64,000 nt of DNA, from contig CAWBOY010000001.1 of assembly GCA_963790585.1 (NCBI GenBank), forward strand, positions 186,001 to 250,000, in the 5' to 3' direction. Source of the DNA: CAWBOY01 sp963790585. Its GTDB lineage: Bacteria; Planctomycetota; Planctomycetia; Gemmatales; Gemmataceae. Position 1 is the first letter of the stretch; every line of letters starts with the position of its first letter. The translations under genes were made by a program, and so were the position numbers. The notes beneath the pieces were generated by a model. The model had not been told where the DNA came from, searched no databases, and was given only the letters and a program-made list of their open reading frames with translations. Positions 17,989-25,485 of the stretch are shown in pieces.

Positions 17989-18168
17989 GACCACCCTTGC
18001 CATGCCAAATCACTTTTGGCAAGGGTGGTCGTTTTAACAATGTTGATCGTTTTGATGATGTTTACATTAAATCCATATGGGCAAGGGATTTGCGTCGATG
18101 CTCGTGAAACCAGGCAATCTTGCCTCGTACCACCCTTGCCAATCAAGAGACTAGTATTGTCCACTATA
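17989..18168. repeat. 180-bp dispersed hairpin element, copy A
   Basis: In the opposite orientation this matches 41049-41228, also 180 bases. The ends are conserved (TATAGTGGACAA at one end; a TTAAAACGACCAC...CTTGCCAAAAGTG block at the other) while the middle differs. CCACCCTTGCCA pairs with TGGCAAGGGTGG around a 13-base loop at one end. It has no coding capacity and looks like a MITE-like or REP-like element. Confidence 0.75.
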
Positions 18169-18578
18169 AGCAGACCGCTTCTATAAATACCCTCATAATG
18201 CATTCGTTGAAAAATCAGAAGTTGCTCTCCTCAAAACGCATACGGCTCTGGTGAAATGGGCATAGAGAACGCCTCTCACTGGAGGATATAGCGCCGATCG
18301 AGCTGCTGGGCGGACAACTAACCACCTATAGCCGACAGCGAGCAGCTTGAGTTGCTGTCGCAAAGTTAAAAACACGCTTCACCTACGCGTCCGCTGTGCG
18401 CGTCGATTGAACATCCACGCACATTAACCATCCGCATTGATTTTTGTTTTGGGACATTCGCGCCTCATGAAATCGTACTTGAACCTCGAAAATACATGGA
18501 CACGGTGGTCCTGGAGTTATTAACCGGGACAAAGTCTGCATAAATCGCGTTAAGACTCTCGGAGAAGCGAAAGCTAAG
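18169..18578. other. Intergenic stretch, nothing recognised
   Basis: About 410 bases, more AT-rich than its neighbours, between the 180-bp repeat and a convergent hypothetical gene. No promoter, hairpin or coding signal could be supported. Confidence 0.4.
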
Positions 18579-19442
18579 CTACGGTGCCACCACTTGTCTG
18601 TAGAACGTTTCCACTCGGGTCAGCGTTTCATCCTGTATCTGTGCGATCTTTTCAAATTGCATCATCATCGGCTTAGCTAGTGGGTGACTGATCGCAGGCA
18701 TGACCAGACCTGCAAGCTGCCGAATTCTGCCGATGGCTAGCAGCTCCCACGGAATAAGATCAAAGGGAGGATGATCGAACTCCGGGTCCCAATCGCCAGT
18801 ATCGTCCATGTTTTTACAATGGTAATCGCATATCTGCACAAGTGCCTGAGCTAGACGGGCATCATCATTCCAGTCTGCGAAAACGTCGGCGTAAACGCCT
18901 AAATCGCCGCCACTAGAATAGGCATGCTGTCCCTTGTTTTCCATAATCCCGTGTAGATGTAACACGAAAGGCTCAAATTGCCGTTCTTGCCAGTATTCGC
19001 GCCTAACCATTCTTGGTTCAGACGACATTTCAAAAAGCAAGTTCGCCAGTTCCCGACGCCAATCGTCCAATTCCATTGTCATGGCATAACAAAGGGCGCA
19101 AGACGCCAAAGGAGGAAACTGCGTAAGAGATGGTGAATCACCCAATTTTCGGAATAATAGCAATTCAATCCTCAAAACCCAAAGATACAAGAGACCGGAA
19201 CGATGCACTTGTTGCCAGCCAGCTGGATTTCCATCAACAAGGGAAAGGTCACCGTGGGTTCCCCAATACATTCCTAGCGATTTTAGATTGCTAGAGATGT
19301 TTCGGAGACTACGTATCGAGCCTTCTGTTAGACCGGCGTTAATGCGGTCGATTGCGTAGGACCGCACTTCTTCCCCCGTCTCAGCCACCCATTGACGGTG
19401 AAATTTCACCATGCGGTCAATCGCCCGCTTGGGATTCGACAT
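18579..19442 (-). CDS. Hypothetical cytoplasmic protein
   Basis: 287 residues without signal or membrane segments and predicted to be mostly helical. The composition is Trp- and Asp-rich (NMDDTGDWDPEFDHPPFDLIPWE), unlike the secreted proteins around it. GGGAG precedes the ATG at the right distance. No family is recognised. Its isolated position between a MITE-like repeat and a RAYT unit suggests accessory DNA. An immunity-type or regulatory role is possible, but nothing in the sequence shows it. Confidence 0.65.
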   Translation of the reverse strand: MSNPKRAIDRMVKFHRQWVAETGEEVRSYAIDRINAGLTEGSIRSLRNISSNLKSLGMYWGTHGDLSLVDGNPAGWQQVHRSGLLYLWVLRIELLLFRKLGDSPSLTQFPPLASCALCYAMTMELDDWRRELANLLFEMSSEPRMVRREYWQERQFEPFVLHLHGIMENKGQHAYSSGGDLGVYADVFADWNDDARLAQALVQICDYHCKNMDDTGDWDPEFDHPPFDLIPWELLAIGRIRQLAGLVMPAISHPLAKPMMMQFEKIAQIQDETLTRVETFYRQVVAP

Positions 19443-19451
19443 TTATGCTCC

Positions 19452-20186
19452 CTATTTCCACGGAGAAACACGGGGGAAGAAAAGGGGTCGGGAGTCGTTT
19501 GTCAATCTGTCGCGCCCGTTTTCTTCTTGGGCGGCCGACCCTGCGGTCGCAAGGTTGCCTCCAGTCCCAGGAGCGTGGCGGTCTTGGACATCCACGCCGC
19601 ATCTCCGTAAGGACTGCCCCGGCGCACCGACGCGCCTCAGCGCCTCCGGTTCCGCTTCGGTCTGAACCGCATTGACGTGCGCCCGCCAACTCCGTGGCAA
19701 CGGTACGGGACCTTCCTCGATCAAGGGCTGCGGACTGCGCTGGCGGCGCTGCCACAAGCTGGACCAGCGCCAGTCCTCGGCCTGCTGTACCAATCCAGCC
19801 CGCAAGGGGTTTCGTTCGACATAACGCAACACCGTAAGAAAATGTTCATCCTCCTGAATCGGAAACGACTTGAACCGCCCCTGGTACAGCGGACCCTCCC
19901 CGCTGGTGTGGTAGTGAGCGTGGTACCGTTGGGTGTGGGTGACCGTCAGCCAACGCATGAACTCCGACAAATCGCCGTCGTGTGCCGGCCAAAGCAGCAA
20001 GTGCCAATGGTTGGGCATCAAACAGTAGCCCAGGAGGCGGATCGGCCGCCAGTCCTTGGCTTGCCGCAGGACCTTTTCGAAGGCCGCGTAATCGCCGTCT
20101 TTTTGAAAGAGGGTGGAGCGGCCCACAGCCCGATTGAGCACGTGGTAGACATAACCACCGGTATTGCAGCGCAAGCGTCGTGGCAT
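19452..20186 (-). CDS. REP-associated tyrosine transposase (RAYT), C-terminus frameshifted
   Basis: The N-terminal 170 residues are a complete Y1 nuclease: MPRRLR, YHVLNRAVGR, HUH pair NHWHLLL, YQGRFKSFPI and the RYVERNPLRA helix with the likely catalytic Tyr. After EALRR the frame changes near 19640. The lost frame continues RGSPYGDAAWMSKTATLLG...RPPKKKTGATD and would stop at 19502, inside the REP borders; the current frame runs on to 19452, across the left REP arm. The nuclease core is intact, but the DNA-binding tail is replaced. It is only about 40% like the RAYT at 4042 by eye, so it is a separate lineage with its own REP. Confidence 0.82.
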   Translation of the reverse strand: MPRRLRCNTGGYVYHVLNRAVGRSTLFQKDGDYAAFEKVLRQAKDWRPIRLLGYCLMPNHWHLLLWPAHDGDLSEFMRWLTVTHTQRYHAHYHTSGEGPLYQGRFKSFPIQEDEHFLTVLRYVERNPLRAGLVQQAEDWRWSSLWQRRQRSPQPLIEEGPVPLPRSWRAHVNAVQTEAEPEALRRVGAPGQSLRRCGVDVQDRHAPGTGGNLATAGSAAQEENGRDRLTNDSRPLFFPRVSPWK

Positions 20187-20244
20187 GGAACGAAATTACC
20201 CGATGCCAGCGTGGCTGTCAACAGAAACGACTCCCGACCCCTTT
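19481..20244 (-). mobile_element. REP-RAYT unit 2
   Basis: AAAGGGGTCGGGAGTCGTTT at 19481-19500 is repeated exactly in inverse at 20225-20244 and encloses a RAYT gene on the minus strand. The right arm continues into GTGCGCC, the same bases that lie at the intron target at 22455, giving an unoccupied version of that site. Confidence 0.85.
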
Positions 20245-20680
20245 GTGCGCCTTTGGACCGCCCTTCCCCGGCCGCCGCTTCTGCGTCTTGCGTCCCGGCC
20301 GGTAGCCCCTGTTGAGGCCGCGCTCGCCCGGCTTCTCTCCCTTCGCCGGGTTGGCCACGGTGTGGTAGTGGTCGCCCTCCACTTGTTCGCCCCGCACTTC
20401 ATTATTGGCTTTCGCCCGCTTTGCCTCCACGCTTCCCTCGGTGGTTGCGCAGGGATCAGACAGTCGCAGCCCGAGCCGATCAGGTCTTGCCGACCGGCCT
20501 GAATCAGCGCCTCTCGGACGGTAAACCAGTTGTCCGGCTTGAAAAACTGCATCAAGGCCCGCTGCATTTTCCGATCCCGAAGTCCTTTGGCCACATAGAC
20601 TTCCTTGCCGCTAAACGGTTCTATCCCAGTATGCCAAAGACATGTGGCGATGTCCAGAGGTACGCAGATTAAGTCAATCA
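20245..20680 (-). pseudogene. ygiQ: Remnant of a ygiQ 3' end
   Basis: The reading frame follows the C-terminal end of the intact YgiQ at 26922-29015: PLDIATCLWHTGIEPF, EVYVAKGLRDRK, QRALMQFFKPDNWFTVREAL and GCDCLIP. A frameshift near 20430 moves to DHYHTVANPAKGEKPGERGL, again a match. The radical-SAM part is missing altogether and the remnant abuts the RAYT unit 2 border. It differs by many substitutions from the intact copy, so it is either an old duplicate or a foreign relic. Confidence 0.8.
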
Positions 20681-20880
20681 GGTCTCGGCGGCCGGCAGCC
20701 AAGAATCGTTGGTTTTTGGTATGGCGAATGGGAGCCATCGAACCCCTCGACCTGTTCGGCGTGGCTGAAAGCTGTTGGGTGAGTAGCCTCAATCTAAATG
20801 CCGCGAGCATGTAAACGAAGAACCTTCCAGCGCCGTTCATCGCCGCCTACGCTTCCTCTCCGAGATAATGGAAGGTTCGC

Positions 20881-22362
20881 ATGCGCCGCTGGCTCCTTCG
20901 TCACCGGATCGCCGTTTCCGCGTTTGCGGCCGCCTTGCTCAGCGTGGGGGTCGCTTGGTGGTGGCTGTCGTCCCCGAGGAAGGAGCCAACGGCGGCGCAG
21001 ATCGAGGCGCGGACATCGGACCGGCAAGCCGTTATCGCGGTCGGCCCCAACATCCGAATCAGCAAGGACAACGACGACATCCACCACCGGGAATGCGTAG
21101 TAGCTGCGGACCCGTCGCACCCTGAACGTCTCGTCGTGTTCGCGATCTACGATCCGCCTGGTAGCAAGGGCGTGCCGAAGACGGTCGGCTACCGTTCCGA
21201 GGACGGCGGAAAAACTTGGACGGTCGCCTTCGAGAGGAAAGAGGTGCCGAACGAGGCGATGTACGATCCCGCCATCGCCTTCGGTCCCGATGGCACCTGT
21301 TACTACGTCTGCATGAGTTTCCCGGACAAGGTTCGCTTCACCAAGAGCCACGGCGACATCTTGGAAAGCGGTGGCTTGGTCCACTTCCGATCTGCCAATG
21401 GCGGTAAGACTTGGGAACCTGCTGCGACAATCCCCCAGTTCACCGATAGGCCCTTTCTCGCCGTCGATTGTTCAAACAGCCGGTATCGCGGACGGGTGTA
21501 TTGCGAAGGCAGCGTCTCGACGAGTGTTCCGCCCGGGATGCCCGCCGTGCCCGCGCTCAAAGCGGTTCTGCACACCTCCACGGATTCAGCGAAGACGTTC
21601 GACCGTTCGCGTGTTTGGCATCGCCAAGATGTAGATCAGACTTCCTCATGCAACAACGGAAACGTCGCCGTGCTTTCGGATGGCACCGTGGCTTTCGCTC
21701 ATTATGCCTGGCTCAAGAATCCAGAGAAACGCCCGCAGATCCGACTCGTCCTCTCCGATGACGGCGGTGAGACCTTGCGCGAGGGATCGCTAGTGGACAC
21801 CTATTGGTATGACGCCCATATCAAGTCGGGCAGCTTCTTCTTTCCCCCGCAGCTGGCTTCGGATGCGCGAAGCCCGAACTATCTCGACCGTCTATACTTG
21901 GTTTGGGAAGACGGTCCCGAACCCAATCGTATCCGCATCATGTTCGCGTACTCTCCGGACAAGGGACGATCATGGATTGGCCCGACGATCTTGAGCGAAC
22001 AACCGACCGCTGCGCTTCACGCGGCGGACTACGGTTCCTTCCTTCCATCGCTCGCGGTCAACAAGGACGGAGCCATTGCGGTGACGTGGTACGACCGCCG
22101 TGGTCTTCCTGACCTCAGACCCGGAAAGCCTGTGTATCCGCCCGGATGCAACGTGAGGATGCGCGTCTCGCTCGACGGTGGCGAGACCTGGCAGGCCAGT
22201 GTGCAACTGAACGAGCACCCGATCAAGGCCTCCTGCGACGACTTCAAGGACACCGCCGGCCTCGCTGCCGACGCGGACGGAGCCTTTCATCCGGTGTGGA
22301 TCGATGACCGGACGGGAAAAAGACAGGTGTGGACGGCGAAGGTGGTCGTCGATTCCCCCTGA
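20881..22362 (+). CDS. Exported BNR/Asp-box repeat protein (sialidase-like fold)
   Basis: 493 residues with an N-terminal signal anchor (residues 8-28). The rest is a beta-propeller with at least five Asp-box motifs: SEDGGKTW, SANGGKTW, SDDGGETL, SPDKGRSW and SLDGGETW. The propeller is shared by sialidases and by non-enzymatic proteins, and I see no convincing Arg triad or catalytic Tyr/Glu set, so enzymatic sialidase activity is not claimed. GGAAGG precedes the ATG. A REP hairpin holding the group II intron follows the stop codon directly. Confidence 0.82.
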   Translation: MRRWLLRHRIAVSAFAAALLSVGVAWWWLSSPRKEPTAAQIEARTSDRQAVIAVGPNIRISKDNDDIHHRECVVAADPSHPERLVVFAIYDPPGSKGVPKTVGYRSEDGGKTWTVAFERKEVPNEAMYDPAIAFGPDGTCYYVCMSFPDKVRFTKSHGDILESGGLVHFRSANGGKTWEPAATIPQFTDRPFLAVDCSNSRYRGRVYCEGSVSTSVPPGMPAVPALKAVLHTSTDSAKTFDRSRVWHRQDVDQTSSCNNGNVAVLSDGTVAFAHYAWLKNPEKRPQIRLVLSDDGGETLREGSLVDTYWYDAHIKSGSFFFPPQLASDARSPNYLDRLYLVWEDGPEPNRIRIMFAYSPDKGRSWIGPTILSEQPTAALHAADYGSFLPSLAVNKDGAIAVTWYDRRGLPDLRPGKPVYPPGCNVRMRVSLDGGETWQASVQLNEHPIKASCDDFKDTAGLAADADGAFHPVWIDDRTGKRQVWTAKVVVDSP

Positions 22363-22364
22363 AA

Positions 22365-22459
22365 CGCACAAAGGGGTCAGGTTCATTTATCGTCGTGCAT
22401 TCCTTCAGCTTAACCACCTGGATGAGCCAATCAATAAATGAACCTGACCCCTTTGTGCG
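22365..22459. repeat. REP hairpin interrupted by the group II intron
   Basis: CGCACAAAGGGGTCAGGTTC... at 22365-22390 pairs over 26 bp with 22434-22459. It starts two bases after the BNR gene stop and could act as its terminator. The last five bases of the right arm (GTGCG) are also the first bases of the intron; the original continuation GTGCGC reappears after the intron at 24447. Confidence 0.85.
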
Positions 22460-22958
22460 CCGTGCCAAGGCGTGACTTTTCAGTGGGTGCGAATCCCACC
22501 CGGCAACTGGTCGTTCCAGCCGGTAGCAATCGGAGCGGCAGTGGAGGTAACGAAACTGTCGAAGCCTTCGATGGAAAGGGTCGTTTGAGCGACTCCGCGA
22601 GCAGGCAGGCCGTAACGTGAGTGAACGCTGAGCAGGCCTCGAAACGGGTAATGTGGTAGCCGACCCAGCAAAGGGATGGGGAAGGCCGCAGACGCGAGGA
22701 TACAGGGGGAACGACTTTAGCCCCACCCGCGTTGCCACCGGGGTAATGGCGACGGCATGTCGGCATAGGAAAGTTAACGCAACACGGGAAACCCCCTGCG
22801 GTGGCAGCAGTGCCAACCGGACGCCCGCGAGGGACAGGCCGGGCCGCTTGGGGTGGCGGAGAGGCTCGTAGTACCGCTGAAGCCGGGTAACGCCGGTGGA
22901 GGGAAGGGGCCTTGGTTCAAGGACAGCGTCCGAAGGAAAGAGAGCCAGGAGATTGGTG

Positions 22959-24287
22959 ATGAGCCTAACACCTCCCGATACGGTTCGGAAACTCCAGGAG
23001 ACGTTGCATGCCAAAGCGAAGAGAGCACCCACCTATCGGTTCTATGCGTTGTACGACAAGGTGTACCGGGCCGATGTGCTGGGCCATGCGTACCTGTGCT
23101 GTGCCGCTAACGACGGCGCGGCGGGGGTGGATGGCCAGACGTTCACGGACATCGAGGAGTACGGGCTGGACCGTTGGCTGGGTGAACTGACGGAAGAACT
23201 CCGAAACAAAGCGTATCGCCCGCAAGCAGTCCGACGGGTGTACATACCGAAGTCGGATGGCAAACAGCGACCGTTGGGCATTCCAACGATCCGCGACCGC
23301 GTCGTGCAGATGGCTGTGTTGCTCGTCTTGGAGCCGATCTTCGAGGCGGACTTGCAGCCGGAACAATTTGCTTATCGGCAAGGCCGAAGCGCTCTGGACG
23401 CGATCGAGCAGGTCCAATTGTTGCTAGACAACGGGCATACGGAGATTGTCGATGCGGACTTGAGTGGGTACTTCGATAGCATCCCCCACGCCGAGTTAAT
23501 GGCATCGGTGAGCCGACGGCTTAGTGACGGGCTACTACTGGCCCTGATCAAAAGCTGGTTGGAGGCACCGGTGGAAGACCTTGGAGATCGTGGGGACAAG
23601 CGTCGAACGACTCGCAACAAGGACGAGGGTCGCGGCACCCCGCAAGGGGGCGTGCTCTCGCCGCTGCTGGCGAATCTCTACATGCGTCGCTTCGTGCTGG
23701 GCTGGAAGACAAACGGGCATGCCAATCGTCTTGAGGCGCGTATCGTCAATTATGCGGACGACTTTGTGATCTGCTGCCGTGGTACGGCTCTTGAAGCCGA
23801 GGCGGTGATGCGGCGCATGATGTCGAAGCTGCGGTTGACGGTGAACGAGACGAAGACCCGGGTTTGCCGCTTGCCGGACGAGACGTTTTCGTTTTTGGGT
23901 TACACGTTCGGTCGGAACTGGTCGCCGAAGACGGGGCGTAGCTACATCGGTCCCCGTCCGGCCGTCAAGAAGATCCACGGGATCTGTGAGGTGATCCGCG
24001 ATCAGACCAGCCGAACGTGGCAGTGGTTGTCTTGCCGGGCGTTAATAACTCGCGTCAACAGCCGACTGGTGGGCTGGGCGAACTATTTTTGTCTCGGTAA
24101 CACGGCCCCGGCCATGAAGCAGGTGATGGCGCACACCTGTCAACGGCTCCGTCAGTGGCTGGGTCGGAAGCACCGCGTGCAGGGTACGGCCCGACAGTGT
24201 TATTCGGATCGTTACCTGCGTGAGGACCTGGGATTAGTGTGGCTTCCAGGGCGACCGCGACCTCGCGTCTTGTGCGCGAACGCATGA
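22959..24287 (+). CDS. ltrA: Group II intron reverse transcriptase/maturase
   Basis: 442 residues. RT blocks include RVYIPKSDGKQRPLGIPT, FAYRQGRSA, DADLSGYFDSIPH, GTPQGGVLSPLLANLYM and the catalytic YADDFV; then FLGYTF and the maturase X domain (VNSRLVGWANYF). There is no HNH nuclease, and the C-terminus is a short basic tail. It splices its own intron RNA and reverse-transcribes it into DNA. ATG 22959 is chosen because AGGAG lies nine bases upstream; a frame opens 21 codons earlier inside structured intron RNA. The gene appears intact, so the element may be active. Confidence 0.92.
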   Translation: MSLTPPDTVRKLQETLHAKAKRAPTYRFYALYDKVYRADVLGHAYLCCAANDGAAGVDGQTFTDIEEYGLDRWLGELTEELRNKAYRPQAVRRVYIPKSDGKQRPLGIPTIRDRVVQMAVLLVLEPIFEADLQPEQFAYRQGRSALDAIEQVQLLLDNGHTEIVDADLSGYFDSIPHAELMASVSRRLSDGLLLALIKSWLEAPVEDLGDRGDKRRTTRNKDEGRGTPQGGVLSPLLANLYMRRFVLGWKTNGHANRLEARIVNYADDFVICCRGTALEAEAVMRRMMSKLRLTVNETKTRVCRLPDETFSFLGYTFGRNWSPKTGRSYIGPRPAVKKIHGICEVIRDQTSRTWQWLSCRALITRVNSRLVGWANYFCLGNTAPAMKQVMAHTCQRLRQWLGRKHRVQGTARQCYSDRYLREDLGLVWLPGRPRPRVLCANA

Positions 24288-24301
24288 GTTACCTTGTCCG
24301 A

Positions 24302-24334
24302 GAGCCGGATGCCTTAATAGGGCCCGTCCGGTTC
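24302..24334 (+). ncRNA. Group II intron domain V
   Basis: 33 bases, GAGCCGGATGCC...GGGC...GTCCGGTTC, fold into the conserved hairpin: outer GAGCCGGA with TCCGGTTC, a bulge, and GCC with GGC around TTAATA. The AGC catalytic triad is at the start. The same sequence is at 179-211 in copy 1. Confidence 0.8.
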
Positions 24335-24634
24335 GACGAGCGGGAAGTGGAAACGGGGCATGGCCGGGAGATTGAGGCACCGGCCAACGAAAGGGCCGGA
24401 TACCGCTGGACTCGACCTAAACCACCGCGCCACTTCTCGACTCTACGTGCGCTTTAATTTGGGTGTTTTGTGAACGTCAACTCATTAAACACCGCAGAAA
24501 GGAAAAGGGATTTCGAGTTTTTCATGCCATCGTGATCGGTACGGGGTAGCAGGGTTCGCTTGCTTAAGGGCTAGTGTGGTTCATGTAGGTCGTAATGGCA
24601 GGACGCACAGCGGCCAAGCGAAGTCCGAATTCAT

Positions 24635-25354
24635 TCAGTTTGATGTTTGCGGCACCGCGAGCTTCGCCACGAAAGCCGAGTGAGCCGGGGTTGCGAGCCC
24701 ATCGCGCAAAACGGCGTGGACGCGGGCCAGATCGCCGGCCAGCAGTGCAACCGTGTCAAGCCACAGGCCGGGGAATACGACGCTTCGGGTGACGCCGTCG
24801 GCATCGGGAAGCAACCGGTCGAAACGGCCTTCGCGGAGAACGAACCAGTCGATTGCGGCATCCTGCACACGCCAGACAAGGTATTCGCCCACACCATTGC
24901 GGCGGTAGGCATTCAACTTCGGTCCAAGGTCGTGGCTCACGGTGCTGGCGGCCACTTCGGCGACGAATTCTGGTGCGCCATTGATGTAATCATCTTCATC
25001 AATCTTGGCGCTCCCGCCGCGAGCAGGGTCGATCAGCAGGTATACATCAGGTTGCGGTTCGTTGTCGAGATCGAGTCGGACCGTAGCGTCAGCGCCGCCG
25101 AGCACGCCCGGCGTACCGGCACGATAAAGTGCGGCCCAGGATATCAGATCAGCATGTGGTACTCCGTGCATGTTGTGCCGAACGGGCGAGGCCATGACGA
25201 CAACTCCTTCAACGAGTTCGGCTCGCATCTGCTCGGGCATCGCGGCGTATCGGCGCTCGAACTCAAAACGCGTCAGGCGATCGCCGTTTTCGAGAGGCGG
25301 TACAAACGTTTCGGCGATTAGGCGCGGCTGTGCCGCCGGTGTGAGTAGTCCCAT
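24635..25354 (-). CDS. Uma2-type putative endonuclease (DUF820)
   Basis: 239 residues of the Uma2/DUF820 family, PD-(D/E)XK-fold proteins that are very abundant in cyanobacteria and planctomycetes. Visible are RAELVEGVVVMASPV, the acidic EPQPDVYLL, PEFVAEVAASTV and PKLNAYRRNGVGEYLVW with the Lys of the core. The nuclease activity is inferred from fold, and the cellular role of the family is unclear. The start is set by AGGAGG ten bases upstream. It follows a PIN-domain gene on the same strand, 131 bases away. Confidence 0.82.
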   Translation of the reverse strand: MGLLTPAAQPRLIAETFVPPLENGDRLTRFEFERRYAAMPEQMRAELVEGVVVMASPVRHNMHGVPHADLISWAALYRAGTPGVLGGADATVRLDLDNEPQPDVYLLIDPARGGSAKIDEDDYINGAPEFVAEVAASTVSHDLGPKLNAYRRNGVGEYLVWRVQDAAIDWFVLREGRFDRLLPDADGVTRSVVFPGLWLDTVALLAGDLARVHAVLRDGLATPAHSAFVAKLAVPQTSN

Positions 25355-25485
25355 CGTGAAGGAACCTCCTATGATTTCAGAAAACCGCTTAGACTTCTTG
25401 TTTCGTAATCGCGTCAAGGCCCAGGTAATACATTCCGGTGGCGATGTCGTGTGTCAGCCGCATGAATCAATCACTCCGTTCGCGA

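Larger units (their letters stand above)
22455..24446 (+). mobile_element. Full-length group II intron, copy 2
   Basis: About 1992 bases from GTGCG (fitting GUGYG) to CTCTAC (AY). It has a 5' structured part (22455-22958), an intron-encoded reverse transcriptase without HNH endonuclease, domain V at 24302-24334 and an unusually long 3' region. The 5' exon ends GACCCCTTT and the 3' exon begins GTGCGC; the empty site GACCCCTTTGTGCGCC exists at 20235-20250. Lack of endonuclease plus insertion after a terminator-like hairpin fits class C introns. Confidence 0.88.

Noticed and set aside
18579..19442. Immunity protein of a toxin system
   Set aside because: No toxin gene lies beside it and no immunity-family motif could be named, so it is left as hypothetical.
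20881..22362. Naming the BNR protein a sialidase
   Set aside because: Asp-boxes only show the propeller fold; the catalytic Arg triad, Tyr and Glu could not be identified.
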